From: Macrocystis pyrifera
Taxonomy: Eukaryota > Sar > Phaeophyceae > Laminariales > Laminariaceae
NCBI GenBank assembly: GCA_031763025.1
Contig: JASSKH010000014.1
Coordinates: forward strand, 11,851,201-11,915,200
DNA length: 64,000 bases
Reading direction: 5' to 3'
The notes below the pieces were generated by a model, which saw only the letters and a list, made by a program, of their open reading frames with translations, was not told where the DNA came from and made no database searches. The stretch's first letter is position 1. Each line of letters begins with the position of its first letter. Below are positions 1-12,712 of this stretch, one piece after another. The position numbers were made by a program, and so were the translations under genes.

Positions 1-10
1 GTGAGGGTTT

Positions 11-568
11 TTATCGGGGATTTCCCTCTGATGGCCCTTGCGTTTTCGGTTTGTTTTCGCCTATCCCCGAGGCTATTATTTTTGTGTAGAGCCTTGCGGT
101 TCCTCGCCCTTGGTTATGGTCATAGATTGCTATAGCATATTGCTCCTTTATTCGCATTATGCTAGGGGGGATGTTACGGTTCAGGACCGTTTCAGGAGTT
201 ACGACGGCATGCATTTTTGTATCGGTAGGGGCCGCGTCATTTACGCCCCCCCCCAATTTGTGGATGGTTTCCCTTTCGGACCAATCCATCTTGCCACTTG
301 TGGTCTTTGCTCTCGACCTGTGGTATAAAGCAATCAGTTTACCATCTACATACCCGGGAGACCTTCTCCCTAGCGTCAGAAGCACGCTATACCCCTCTGG
401 GACACGTGCGAGCCCACGTCTCGACTCGGTTGGATCGTGGCCAGACTTGAGGTTGGTCTTATTATTTGTATATTTTAGGCATGTGTTGTAATCCTGTTCT
501 ATCCTGTATCTGAAGCGGACTGTCGACGACTGATTTCTTAAAATAGGCTCATGCCCGTGCTGCTTGCC
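11..568 (-). CDS. unidentified open frame, possible exon
   Basis: This minus-strand frame stays open for about 186 codons and ends in a TAA near the left edge. It has no convincing start, and its composition is mixed and hydrophilic. I recognise no domain. A run this long is expected about once by chance in a window of this size, so it may be nothing. No neighbour helps to assign it. Confidence 0.2.
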   Translation of the reverse strand, partial: GKQHGHEPILRNQSSTVRFRYRIEQDYNTCLKYTNNKTNLKSGHDPTESRRGLARVPEGYSVLLTLGRRSPGYVDGKLIALYHRSRAKTTSGKMDWSERETIHKLGGGVNDAAPTDTKMHAVVTPETVLNRNIPPSIMRIKEQYAIAIYDHNQGRGTARLYTKIIASGIGENKPKTQGPSEGNPR

Positions 569-839
569 TCATCCTGACCCAAGACCTCATGACCTATACG
601 CTCCCGATCCATATCACTCCTCCTATATTATATCCGAGCTGTCAAGTGACAGCTCATGCATCGTATGCAGATTATTATTCAACATGACGCGGGAATAAAC
701 CTCCCGTTCATCCCCCCGAATATCCGACTAAATATCCCTCTCCTATAATCCTATGTCAATATATGGAACTCCCTAATATTTGATGTAACGTCTCCGTCGT
801 GTTTCTGAGCACAATCAATAGTCATACTCATACTTTTCG
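569..839. other. no gene seen
   Basis: AT-rich sequence with short open frames only. I see no splice-flanked exon or recognisable repeat. Confidence 0.5.
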
Positions 840-2260
840 GAGCCCGGCCATTTTTTTGTTGTGGGTGGCGATGGCTATTTATTGTTAGACACAATCGCGT
901 ACCAGGTACCTATTAAAGTTGGCGGCAATAGAAGCTTCGGCGGTTGTCAAGAATGGCTGTCGACACGCATCATTCCAAAGCAGTATACAAAAGGGTTAGG
1001 CAATAGTATTTTGCGAAAACACTCCCGACAGTCTGTTGTGGACGACGATGACTATTGATGGATACAATTACGTGTATATTGGTGGCGACAATAGCCGTTG
1101 ATAGGCGAACGCTTTTAGTCTATTGCTCAATTAATTTTTATATATATCGGTTGCTTCCCAACATCTGTTGTTCAGGATAATGGCCATCCATGGAAAACCT
1201 AGTGACTATAGTTAGGGAAGAGGCGTTTTGTCTCCAATGCCGAACAAGTAATGTTCCCTGACAATATCTATCGATAGACAGCGTTGCCAGTCTATTATTG
1301 TCGTTGATATCATCTATCGATAGACAGCGTCGCCAGTCCGTTGTGGTTAAAAGTGTCATATCGATAGACAGTGTTGCACGTCTACTGTGATTCACAATGT
1401 CTATCGTTAGCCAGCGTTGTCAGCCTGTTGTCGCTGACTATCCATTGACACACGCTTTTTCGGAGCTACTGTAGCGGCAATATTGTATTTCCTCTCTATT
1501 GTCAGGGGAAGATGCACGTCTTACCTCATCTATCTTTTCCGTACAAAGTGTAACCGATTAGGAATTACTATTGATAACCGAGTACCAACAACAACAGCAC
1601 AGCCGACAATGCAACACACTTGATCCCTATGATGCCCACTGCGTTGTTGAGACACGCAACGTTGCAGCCCTGCTTCATGCTATGTCTTGCACCGACATTG
1701 CTGCTGATCACGATACATCATGCACTCATTCCATACTGGTGGTGATCGCAAGATGTATACATGACATTGCTGTGCTGCGGCCCAAATATATTGCTGCGTT
1801 GTTTAGTGAACCAGAGTGCATTGCAGGTGTGGAAATAGGCGGGTGATGGTGTCCATCGATAGACATTGTCCACCACAATAGATTCTTGACGGTATCCATC
1901 CATAGCAATTGCCGGCCACGATAGATTAGAAGTCGATAGCCATTGCGGGCCACACTAGATTCAGAAATGTATCTATCAATATATTATAGACATTGCCGGT
2001 CACAATAACATATTTAGAAATGCGTCTATCCATGGCCATTGCCGGCCACAATTATAATAGATTAAGAAACGTGTTCATCGATAGCCACTGTGGACGTCCG
2101 TAGATTCTGCAAACCATCCGTCGATAGCCATTTTCGGTGACCATAGCTTTCAACCCAGGTAATTCAGCAAACTCCTGCCTGAACAAGATGTTGGGGACGT
2201 AACCTACCGATATATATTTCCGACGACACTACGTGCCAATAGATAGCGTTTGACGATGAC
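840..2260. repeat. old, diverged satellite with TCTATCGATAG units
   Basis: A motif close to TCTATCGATAGCCATTGCC recurs with spacings of about 38-53 bases. Four clear units lie at about 1267-1440 (with AGACAGCGTTGCCAG) and six or seven at about 1850-2130 (with GCCATTGCCGGCCACAATAG). Weaker and inverted traces lie at 860-1100, for example GGACGACGATGACTATTGATG. The middle part (1560-1840) keeps only scattered GACATTGCTG words. Units differ strongly from each other, so the array is old. Short frames inside it are not genes. Confidence 0.65.
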
Positions 2261-2597
2261 AATAGGCCCGTCCGTCGCACCAAATTACATTGCTATTATT
2301 GCAAGGTCCATTGTCTCTTGTCCAGGGTTTACTATTGAAAAAACAAAAAAAGTACAATCGAGGCAGCCACCCCTCCCTCCCGAAGCACCGGGTTCGCAAC
2401 AAACAACCGGGGTGTGTGCCGACAGACTGGCTAACTAAGTTGTTCCATGGCTTCAAATGGTTGTGGAGTGGGGCAAGTTCAGAATCAAAGTTATTCGTCG
2501 CTTCGACAAAATGCAGGCGCAACCAACCAACCGTGTCAGGCTTGTTCCATGACCTAATATTAATCGTGGATCTTTGAGACTACTAATAGAGCAGTGT
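2261..2597. other. no gene seen
   Basis: Frames on both strands overlap here without splice signals or a recognisable domain. It is spacer between the satellite and the first SINE copy. Confidence 0.4.
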
Positions 2598-2918
2598 CAC
2601 CGGTGGCTTGGTAGGTGGTCCGCGAGCCCATCAAGATCAATTTCGTGAGTTCGAGTCTCACCGAGTGCATGCTCGTAGGGACTTTTTCTCGCATAAAATT
2701 GATTAGCGGAAGGCGCGAGAGCGTGAGTTAGCTACTACATTCGATGAAAAATCGACGAGCAGTGGGAATGCTGAACCCTATGCGCGATAAATAATAAAGG
2801 CACGTACCGAGGGGGGGAAGACACCTGTGACCACGGCCCACCCAGAAGATCGCTGAGGGTAAATCCTCCTACGAGTTAAGCTGGAAAGTAAAAGTGATGA
2901 TTAAAACACACAAAAAAA
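2598..2918 (+). mobile_element. tRNA-derived SINE, copy 1 (full head)
   Basis: The 5' head is tRNA-like. An A-box-like GTGGCTTGGTAGGTGG (2603-2618) is followed about 30 bases on by a B-box-like GAGTTCGAGTCTCA (2647-2660). An RNA polymerase III promoter of this type drives SINE transcription. The body of about 220 bases runs through GGGACTTTTTCTCGCATAAA and ends in CTGGAAAGTAAAAGTGATG plus an A-rich tail. The same unit occurs on either strand at 3229, 11787, 61767, 62480 and 62845. The sequence identifies it as a SINE; its family name is unknown to me. Confidence 0.8.
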
Positions 2919-3228
2919 GTGTACGGATGTAGCTGATGATTCGTGAGACCTGATCGCTTGATCGATGCAGATACTTCGTACCAGGTATGTATCTGGTATT
3001 AGTTATTGTCATGCTTGCCATCCGGCAATGTGCAGTGTTGTTCTATTAAAAACTGAGGAACAGAATGTGAAGAACTCTCCAGAACAAGAGCGCAGCAGTA
3101 CCATACATACGTATTAATAGTATAGTTTCGGAAAAAAATGACCACCGTATTTAATATATAAGGTTTTGATGGGGTTCAACAGGGGTGCGACGGGCGTATC
3201 GATCGTTGAGTTAGTAGTTAGTAGTGCT
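2919..3228. other. no gene seen; TACCAGGTA motif
   Basis: Spacer between two SINE copies in the same orientation. It contains one TACCAGGTA motif (near 2979) and no supported exon. Confidence 0.4.
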
Positions 3229-3526
3229 ATCAAGATCAATTTCGTGAGTTCGAGTCTCACCGAGTGCATGCTCATAGGGACTTTTTCTTGCATAAAATTG
3301 ATTAGCGGAAAGCGCGAGAGCGTGAGTTAGCTGTACATTCGATGAAAATCGACGAGCAGTGGGAATGCTGAACCCTATGCGCGATAAAAACTAAAGGCAC
3401 GTACCGGGGGGGAGAAGGGACGACACCTGTGACCACGGCTTGTCCAGAAGATCGTCGAGGGTAAAACCTCCTACGAGTGGGCTGGAAAGTAAAAGTGATG
3501 ATGAAAAAAAAAAAAAAAAAAAAAAA
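3229..3526 (+). mobile_element. tRNA-derived SINE, copy 2 (5' truncated)
   Basis: This copy begins at ATCAAGATCAATTTC, so it keeps the B-box (GAGTTCGAGTCTCA) but lacks the A-box. Its body is nearly the same as copy 1. It ends in a clean run of about 23 A (3504-3526), the usual sign of LINE-driven retroposition. Truncation and tail length suggest a fairly recent insertion. Confidence 0.8.
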
Positions 3527-6249
3527 GTGCTCTCAGCCGCCGGTAACAATAAAGTCGGACCTCGCAGTATATACGGCATCAAAACTTTGAACAATGGTGC
3601 CTGTCATAAAATAGCGGTATAGTTATTCACTGGTCTGTGGCGCCGTAATTACGTAGCGATCCATATATCCGGTACTGACGAACACCATACCAGGTACCAG
3701 GTACCACGTACATGTCTATGAGTTAATCCTGCGTTTCTCTCCCCGGGCACATCCGTTGGTGGTGACATTTTAACTTTGAGCTTGTTTTGCGACTCCGCGA
3801 CCTTTTGCGATAATGGTGATGATGGCCTGTCTAGCCGAAACATCCAAGCACGTTGGGGTGCGTGAGACCTTCGACCCGTACACCATAATCCCCTGACGTC
3901 CAACCTATACTGCATGCAGCAGTGCCGCGGCGCCACAGTAGTTCTAACCGAAATAGTAATAAATAATAGCATGCACGTACAGCGTTATATATATATATTT
4001 ATATAGGTGTGTTTCGATATTCAGAACTATTTGCAAGTTCTTGATAAATTTGAGTTGTGCCTTTTTGAAGTGTGTATTCCGATCCTGTTATTTGTATAGT
4101 CGGGGTGTCTATCTCCTGTCGTTCCTGTTGCAAGTACCACCGGTGCCCTTAAGCAGGTCACGTTCGTTCTCGCTAGCGGCAACAAGGACGTGAACACGTC
4201 GTTTTTTCGCTGGAGTTCGACGCATTTTACCCGATATATTTTAAACCCGTACGTCCTCGAACGTTCAAATACCTACCGGAACAGTCATACTCGGTTCAAT
4301 AATTGGTCTGTGAGCCGCAGGTCACGGTACGGAGGGGCCTTGACCAAATCGATCAGACGACAAAAGGTTCCTACCGTGATAAAATTCATCTTTGTTTTCA
4401 CATCATCATATGTCCACGGGCTCAACGCTCCCTCCCGGTGCGTCACCGCCTGGCTAAAGGATCTATGCATCCCAAAGTAATTCGCATGGCGTCCGTCCGT
4501 GATGAGCCAGCAATGCATCCGAACTTCCGCAAATAAATGGTTGTATGTAGTCGTACAGTACGTGACATGTGCTATGAGCCTTCTATAATTTTGGAATTTA
4601 AGGCTTGGCATTTGTGCTTGTTGACGAAGCCAACCTTACGTCCTATACATTTCAGTGCCTCTGCTTCACGCTGGCATCGCCTTGAGCCCCGAGCCTTTGC
4701 CAAATAGAAGATTGATATGTGCTGTCGCGTTCTGTATCAGATGCCATTCAAAACAGCACGACAGTTCATCTTGTCCAGAATCCCCTCTCGTGGAGCTAGC
4801 AGGCGTTATTCCCCACTTCGGTGGAGAATTTACCCGCGCACTCTGTCACAACACATCCGAGATACCAAGCCAGGCCGAAGCACATTCTACCAAGTGAACG
4901 TGAGTCATTAAACAGCGCGAGACACAACAACTTGCATATCAGCAATACGCTTTTCTACTCCTACTCAGTGGTCATAGTAGTCCGCCTTTTTGTTTGATGT
5001 TATCACAGTGCAGAGAAATAACATCGCCTATCTCCAGCCACCTTTTTGCAGTGACTGGTGGCGTGAGCCGCGCCTCTGCGCCAGTGTATTTTTCATCGTC
5101 CCACAGCAAAGCTGACGATCTTTCCGTGGGCCAACATGTCGTACGTGTTTTTTTACCACGGGCAAGACCCCACGAACGATAGCCATGAATAGTGAGAGAG
5201 TACATATCATAGCAGAAACTTAGTTACTTCTACTGTCACAGATGTTCTTGTCATCATCGTCGTCAGTTGCTTCATCACAGCAATCATACCTGGTGTATAC
5301 TACACGGAGCGGTTTGAGGCGCGGGCGTGTACACACCGCTGCACACGAAGAAGAGTTTCTAGTATGGTAACAGGTTGTCCAGGCACTTTTTGTGTTTGGC
5401 TCGAATATTATAGAGTTAATTGCTGACATTCCTGCGCTTGGTGAAGCGCAGAGCGAACCATGTCCATGCTAGCCGCGTTAGTTTCACAGCTACATGCCTG
5501 GTATCAGATGTGCCTGTCACTCAGCCCACCTTCAGAGGGTTCGATGGGAACGAGTTGGTCAACACTTGGTTATATTGGTCTCAACATCGTATCCTCGATG
5601 TACATGAAATATGTACCTGGTATGATCGTGTTCCTATTTGAAGTCGTTGGAGTTCTATTCAACAAAACGGCTTGTAATAAGCGCTGCACACTCTTTCTGG
5701 TCACATGGAACAATAACATAATGCGTCCCTGTTTCGCAAAACCAAATCATGACACACACACGCGCCTGTGCTCCTCGTGGCTTGTTTTATCTGTTATTTC
5801 GTCATGCGTTCGGTCACTGACATGCATGCTGCATATACGTAGATAGAAAAATGATATGCGTGAATAAAACAAATACCTGGCATTTTGACCTTCGGACTTC
5901 CTTGCTTGGATGTCGCCTATAGAACACACCCGTGACAATAATATCTCGTGTCCGGACCTCTTCAGCTCCTCATTGCCGATTGCAGAGATAACTTTTCAGC
6001 ATCGATACTCGCTTCCGTTCACGCCGACGTGAATATCTCATTCTTCTACGTATATGTATCAGCGTTTTCCTCTTTGATTTATTTCTTCGAACAAGAGCCT
6101 GGCTCATTCGCAAACGAAAAAAAAAAACGGGTATTTGAGGTGTTTGCACGAACACATGCCACAACGATATTCATGCCGTCGTGCGTCTATGCTACCAACA
6201 ACACATCACAGCAGAGTCTATCAAATAATACCAGTTCGACAACGATTAT
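3527..6249. other. no gene seen
   Basis: Short overlapping frames only. Three TACCWGGTA motifs occur (two overlapping near 3688-3703, one near 5614). A 128-codon frame at 5460-5846 (+) shows no domain and no start context, and I do not call it. Confidence 0.4.
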
Positions 6250-6335
6250 AAGCTCGATTTGTAAAACTAAATACCTGGTGTAAAATAAGCTCGATTTGTA
6301 AAACTAAATACCTGGTATAAAATAAGCTCGAATTG
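6250..6335. repeat. 37-base tandem repeat, 2.3 copies
   Basis: The unit AAGCTCGATTTGTAAAACTA continues into AATACCTGGTGTAAAAT and repeats at 6250, 6287 and 6324. The first two copies are almost identical, so the duplication is recent. The second carries the exact TACCTGGTA motif. Confidence 0.8.
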
Positions 6336-7363
6336 CAAAAGGGGTACATGTATATTATTAGCAGTAATGTTTCTGTTCGTTTTGTACTTCCTCCAACACT
6401 GAAGTGCTCAAGAATCCATTGCTTGATTTTATTTTTACCCGGCGATGGTTATATATTATTATCCCCCCCCGGGATTTCTCGTGATTTTCGCGCAATTCTT
6501 CGTTAGGGAATGTTAGGTTTTTTTACTGAGCTCGCACAGCCCGGACAGTCGAGATTTTGTATTTGTTATTTCAATCGTGGTTTGGGTTCTTTCATCTATA
6601 TCAAGAACTATAATTTGATATGTTTGTGGTAGTGTTACTAATGGGTCTCCCACGAGAGAAGCCATCACAGTTAGTTACTCCGAGTGCTACTTGTGGGCTC
6701 TGACTTACGTTTTCATTTACGTAGTCTATCTTTCACTTTTCTCCTATCAGATAGATCGAGCTTATAATCGCTGTTGGACTGGTATCAAATAGCTTGTCGA
6801 GTATGTGCCGACCAAAACACGACAAAGCGTACGAGGCGACAAAGTTGGTGAGAGCCAGCATGCTGTCACGTATTGATGCAGCTACGCCAGTTCTCGAAAA
6901 TGAACGAAGACGTCGACGCCCGCCCTACAAAAACAAAATGATCTCGTTCTTGTAGGGTCTCTTGGCATTAGTCCCAAGCTGGCATCACCGAGCGATGAAC
7001 GAGGTACTGCGAATACCGGTGCCCTACAAACCTCTAGTACTCGAGTAGTTGGGAGTATTGTCAGTAGTTTCGAGTTACCCCGCTCGGATGAAGCGACGTC
7101 TGGCTCCCCGCACGATAGGAGCAAGTATCGGAAAGACAACGTAACACTCGGAACATACTTATACCTACGTTGTGTTGTGCAGCCTGACACAGCGGCGGGC
7201 CACGTGCCTTCACCGACAAAACTGCGGGAGACGGCATCGCCTTATGCTGTGACATTGTGTGAAAGACACACACGAACGTTATACCAGGTATTGCAGTATC
7301 GTCATGACATGTTTCCTGTTAACTCTGCTGGCTCTGGAAAATAATACACTGGGTTGAGCCGTT
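6336..7363. other. no gene seen
   Basis: AT-rich at the left, mixed composition at the right. The 102-codon minus frame at 6882-7190 has no recognisable features. Confidence 0.4.
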
Positions 7364-7560
7364 TTAGGTGCGCGTACAAAGACCATGGACTAATAACTTT
7401 AGGATTTATTTGTGCAGCTTCGTGAGTTATCAACCTCACATGCACACATCGACATCCCACAATTAGGTACACGTACGAAGACCACACGTATAAATATAGG
7501 GCTTATTTGTCCAGCCTCCTGCGTGGTGAACCTAGCATGCACACATCGACATCTCACAAT
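7364..7560. repeat. 99-base tandem duplication
   Basis: Two copies starting TTAGGT (7364 and 7463) share AAGACCA, TTTATTTGT and the closing ATGCACACATCGACATC. They differ at about a fifth of positions, so the duplication is old. No coding signal. Confidence 0.75.
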
Positions 7561-9837
7561 TGATTATTAAATTGATACTGGACGTCGTTGAGACGACGTC
7601 AAGCACAATGCCTTAACGCGATCGATATTCCCGTATGTATTCGAGAGCACCATCGTTAAGTTGTTCGAGCATTGATTCAACCCGCATCTTTCTATCTTAG
7701 AGTCGGACACCCTAACTGCACGAGAGCTACGTTAGTTAGAGACTTCACCGGTCGGACTGCAAGACTCTTTTAGCATCGTTGATCAATGATAGTAAATTGC
7801 AAAGAGGTCTCTAACATCATGCGTTTCGTTACCATTCCATGTTAGACTTTTATATTCCGGTACTACAGTAGTAGTACAATATCAGAAGAGAATCCGAACA
7901 GAGTCAATGCTTTGAATCGAAATCAAAAGGTGGCTCGGTGGGTCTTTCGGGTTTTCCCGAGGAAGTCGGTCGGTTTTGATCGGTTTTAAACATGAATATA
8001 CAGAAGCCGAAAACGAGCATTTCTCGGTCGGTTTCTCGTCAAAACCAACCAAATGTTCCGTATTTTGAAGGAGGGTTCGGTGTGCTTGTGTTGAAACAAT
8101 GTAACATGATCATATGTATGGTGTCAAATAAGTTGCCTTCCTGCAGTACTTACATGCGTCTGCTGCCCCACGCCATACAGGCCGATAGACTCTATCAGAC
8201 TGCTGTGGTGCGCCAGACATGCTTGTATTCTGCAGCAAACAAAAGCTACAACTAATAGTTACAGAAAAAGCAGTTGCTACAAGTTGCTACATACCATGGA
8301 AAACATTTAGTAGGATTGTGCGAGGGCAGTTGAATGGGTTGTCATAACGTTGATGGCCTGTCTTTACGTAGTTACACTTTCTTTTTGATGAAGGCACAAC
8401 TTCCAGCTTACACCTAGCGCCATGCAACTCGCATGTAGAAATCTACGTTGTTCAAAGGGGGGCTGTGAGCACGAACAAGTACTATTGTAGGCAGAGGGCG
8501 ACAGTTCGGCAGTTTCGCTGGCGAAGAAGCCAGCACTGCTGTCTGCATTCGACATGATTTATCCCTCGCGGTCTCGCGGCGTCACTGGTCCTGCGCCCTA
8601 CGCCCTGTGCGACTGTTGCTGCCTGCGGCCACTGCTGCTTTTGTGTGCCGTGCTGCTATTCTCCCATGCTGTTATTGTGGGGTGTGGACTGAGTGATGGC
8701 TGTGGGCTGTGTGCTGTTTGTGTCGCGTGTGGCGTATCCATACATAATAATATAGGGCGTGCGCCGTATGGAGCTGCATTCTGCACAATACTTTGTGCAG
8801 GACACTTGTCGCTAATTTCAACCTTGCACGTGGACCCAGCTCAACCCAACCCCAGGATATATTATTCACATACCATACATGCCTTCATACATATATTTAT
8901 TTGTGTTTTGGTGGCCTTTTGAAGGGCTACGCGGCCGAAAGATCCGCCTTGACCAAAACGATCCGCACCCTGCGCAGTTTTACGTGCAGAATGAAGCTGC
9001 GTATAGGTCGATTCAGAAAAATGTCTCCAAAGGGGAGCGTCTAATTTCGACCCATGCGTGGTAAAACAGAACCAACACCCAAACATCCTAGCAGTGGTAT
9101 ATCCCGGGGATCTCGCCCCCAACCGTCCCCGCCCACTCAAACCATAAAATTACACGAACGACAAGAGAAACCGAGAGAGAGACAAGATTCGAAGTACTGC
9201 TGTAGTATCTACCTCGTGATGCTGATACTGCTGCAGTACCTACCTCGTTATGCCGAGAAAGGAGAGTGTCTATGGGCATTATTAGGGCAGGGGACAAGGG
9301 ACACACACCAACCGAGCAAAACCAAGTCGAGTGTCTGTTTTGTTTTTTTTCAACCGCAAAACCGACTTTCGGTTTTCGGTTCTCAAACCTGTACATACGA
9401 GCACGGCGGTCTACTCGTATATGTGTAACGGTTGGAGCCAAAGCTATCCAGGTTGTTCCAGATGAAGATATTTCAGTTTGGTTGGAAGCATACATGTGCA
9501 TGAAGCATTGTTAACATCCAAGCCCACGTGAGTTGGAAGCACTACTACTGTTCGACTGCCGCGGAGCAAAACCCAAAGAAACAATTGTTGGATTGTGAAA
9601 ACACAGCCGCCGACCAGTTATTCGTTTCCCGAGGCAATCAAACCCATGATGGATGAGGATCCTGTACGAAGACATACTGCTACCAGGCATATACGAAGTA
9701 TTTTAATATTGGTCACTTATGCAGAAGACGCCTCAAAAAACAACCAGGGTGCGCACCGTCGGCTCTCCAATTTTCATGTGTCGATGCTCACTACTAGCAC
9801 GATGGTGGTACGTTGTTTTGTTCAAACTTACTAGTAC
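7561..9837. other. no gene seen
   Basis: No exon with splice signals and no known domain. A TG-rich, low-complexity stretch at 8600-8760 gives cysteine-rich frames by composition alone. Confidence 0.4.
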
Positions 9838-9966
9838 TATTACGGAGGTCCATAGTTAATAGGACCTATAGTATATGTAATAGGACCTATAGTATATATA
9901 AAAACCTATATATTTAGCGTTTTTTGCTGCCAATGATTGGTCCTATTTAGTATGGTCCCCCGTAAC
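9838..9966. mobile_element. palindromic MITE, copy A
   Basis: Terminal inverted repeats start TTACGGAGGTCCATAGTTAA and close with GGTCCCCCGTAA, next to a TA on the left. The internal block TAATAGGACCTATAGTATAT is duplicated in this copy, making it longer. It has no coding capacity, so it would need a transposase supplied elsewhere. The right-hand flank reads CA rather than TA, which suggests age. Confidence 0.75.
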
Positions 9967-10566
9967 ATCAACACTTCTGGCTTGAGCGATGAGCTCCCCC
10001 GGTACGAAAGTACCCTAGAGGTATGAGTAATTCACTGGCGATTTACAGAGTATTTATCGCTATATGTATGCCGTGATGAGCATCACATTGTTCACCCGGG
10101 CGCACTTTCCTTTGTCTCGACGTCAGGGATGGGTTGGGGTACCGAGCTCTTCAACCCTTTTAGTACTGCATCACATTTTGGGGACAGCATACTAGGTATA
10201 GATTCTAGTGGTTTGTCCTCGACGGAAGATTGCAGTCCTAAAGGGGTTCATGAGCTTCAGATAATCTCCGGTGCATCCCTTTCGCTTTCGGAGAATGCAC
10301 ACCTTGTATTGCCATCGGCGGCATCACCGCTCGCCCATTGCCACCCCCACCCTTCTCCCCATAATATACTCGATTCGACCGATATTTTTTCAGTCGCCTT
10401 AAGACGCGGCGACGCCGCACTCCCCACCGACCGGTGCGTCCCCTGCATGACCAGCACAAGCATAGGCGGCCCCGCGGGAAGGCGGGGCCTGAAGCTCGTC
10501 CATCAAAATTCTTGGGCAGGGCGTTAGACGTACCCGAAATGTCAACGCCTTGAGTCACTTGAATGC

Positions 10567-10567
<1 letters not shown>
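9967..10567. other. spacer between two MITEs, no gene called
   Basis: GC-richer than its surroundings. A 132-codon frame (10129-10527, +) and an antisense frame of 106 codons overlap here. Neither shows a domain, signal peptide or splice context. Confidence 0.35.

Positions 10568-10603
<36 letters not shown>
10568..10603. repeat. (GAT)12 microsatellite
   Basis: Twelve perfect GAT triplets. Confidence 0.95.
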
Positions 10604-10604
<1 letters not shown>

Positions 10605-10617
10605 CTCGCACATTATA

Positions 10618-10723
10618 ATTACGGGGGTTCATAGTTAATAGGACATATAGTATACATAAAAACCTTCATATTTGCCTATTTTTACGAACAAATTTTGGTC
10701 CTATTTTCTATGGTCCCCCGCAA
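10618..10723. mobile_element. palindromic MITE, copy B
   Basis: Starts ATTACGGGGGTTCATAGTTA and ends ATGGTCCCCCGCAA. The interior AAAAACCTTCATATTTGCC corresponds to the AT-rich centre of the other copies. Slightly diverged terminal repeats. Confidence 0.75.
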
Positions 10724-11786
10724 GAGCTCACTTCCCTGGAATCTTGCCTGGGGTCACACAAACTGGCTGTAATAACAAAATGTATCTCGATGACAGGAAA
10801 GGAAAGAAGTATGAAGTAGTGCCCTACGCACAATTATACCAGTCCAGACGGGAAACGGTACTATCAATAACGAGCTGTGGTATAGCATCCCCCACCACTT
10901 GCAACCACCAAAAATAAAAACAGGAACATATCGATGGTACCACATACATACCCTCGAAAAAATATACCAGGTACTGAACATGAAAACACGAAGAGAGAAA
11001 AGGAAAAATAAATGAAAACAAAATAAAGTTGTGACAGCAACACAACCAACCATATCATAGCAGAAACAACAGGATATGTATATATATATCTGGTGCAATG
11101 GTGCCATGTGGCCCAGCGAAACGAAACTGTACAGTAGGTACTGCTCTGACCTTTGGTCACTGCTGATCCATTGGAACCTCCAGGCAACCGAAAGCTGCCC
11201 CGCTTGCCAATCTGACACATTCCACGAAAACCTTTGAGAAAAAGTATATTGTCGTGGGTGAGGGGAGAGGGAATTGACCCACTACTGTACACATACGAAT
11301 AATAGGAAAGTGGGTCGGTTGCAGACACCCACCCGTATTGAAAAAAATATATTTGGTCTCTTTGGTATATTGCACATGTTACTCTTGTTGCCTCGCGGTT
11401 TTACGCACTGTAGACGTTTATAATAGTACCAGCTGCAGAGTGCGGAACGTAACATGCTGTAGGGGTGTCATGGAGGGGATGTGATCGAGTAGGAAGTGGA
11501 GGGGGACGTTGACATGCCGTACTACGCCCATCACCAGTCGCCACCACACCGAACCCACACACAACACCACATTTTACTCCAATCACCTCAAGAATTCTAC
11601 AACTACTATTAACACAAAGGTATTATCTGGTAGTCTGCAGGCTCTTCCCAGCTCACGCGCTCGAAGTGTTCTGAAGATGCATTGACATTTTCAATTGCGG
11701 TACAGCAGTGGGTGCCGAATATCAAGAAGCACCAATTTGGTGTCCAGGCTCAAACATCTGTTTTACTCATCACTTGTTTTTCACGG
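10724..11786. other. no gene seen; A-rich stretch
   Basis: The stretch at 10900-11100 is A-rich on the plus strand. Read on the minus strand it gives hydrophobic frames of up to 154 codons through T-rich composition. It contains a TACCAGGTA motif (near 10967). It resembles the T-rich repeats at 51.8-52.1 kb in inverse orientation, but I did not find the diagnostic ends. Confidence 0.35.
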
Positions 11787-12102
11787 TGATCACTTTTACT
11801 TTCCAACTTAACTCGTAAAAAGTTTCATCTTCAGCGATTTTCTGGACAAGCCGGGGTCACAAATGTCGTATCCCCCCCCCCCCCCACAGCTGCGTGCGTT
11901 CGTTTCCATCGAACATAGGGTTCAGCATTCCCACCGCCCGTCGATTTTCATCGAATGTTACTAACTCTCTGTCTCGCGCGTTCCGCTATTCGTTTTTTCA
12001 TAGATAATTTTTAAGCGTCCTTACGAGCATACACTCGGTGGGACTAAAACCCACGAAATTGATCTTAGCAGGCACGCGGTCCACGTACCAAGCCACCGAG
12101 GA
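11787..12102 (-). mobile_element. tRNA-derived SINE, copy 3
   Basis: Read on the minus strand it starts CTCGGTGGCTTGGTACGTGG (A-box region) and continues to a B-box region with changes (GGGTTTTAGTCCCA). It ends in GGAAAGTAAAAGTGATC. It is more diverged than copies 1, 2 and 4 and its A tail has decayed, so it is probably older. A run of C/G lies where the other copies have a short G run. Confidence 0.75.
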
Positions 12103-12712
12103 TGACGATGTCCATTTGTTTCGTCCGACCTTAATCCAACTCTGTTGTATACCATTAAGAGTTGGTCCTACTGTTGAGCTGTCTTTCTTGACCCCATTTT
12201 TATATTGTTCGTGCCGATCTGAGCCCAGTTTTCTCAACATAAATGTTCCTTATCTGCGGGGGCCCACTATCTCTCTGCCAGGACAAAATCATTCCAAAAT
12301 ATGTAATTTTCGTGTCTGGAAACACAGACCACGCGAAGACAGACGGCTACGACAAGGAAGGAATGTGCACATCACGTCCCTCTTCCTTTCTTCGGTCGAG
12401 CGAAACTTGGTTCGTCCGCGCATCCGAAGATAATACTTGGCCTTGGTCTGCAGTCTGTGCAGAATGAAATATATCCAACCACGGAGAACCAGGCCACAAG
12501 GGTCCATTGGCCTCGACGACCCGTATGCCACAGAAGGAGTGATATGTCAAAGTCTGTGTATGTCCTTCGGCATGCGCAGGCATCGAACATCATATACATA
12601 TACATAATAACTGATTGAATCGTGCCATGGTCAATTTATCTTACTCTAGTGTTGTCCCCGTTGCTCCGTCGCAGGTATCATCAAAGCCGCCTGTACTTCC
12701 TTCGGAGCAACT
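12103..12712. other. no exon seen; upstream of the LRR array
   Basis: Overlapping frames on both strands without a domain. If the signal-peptide exon at 12713 is real, its promoter should lie here. I see no clear TATA or initiator motif. Confidence 0.35.

Noticed and set aside
3391-3622. Lysine-rich or phenylalanine-rich frames
   Set aside because: They are translations of the SINE 3' end and its poly-A tail.
10754-11328. Hydrophobic minus-strand frames of 154 codons resembling membrane proteins
   Set aside because: T-rich composition explains the hydrophobicity. Several frames are open at once and there is no start context.
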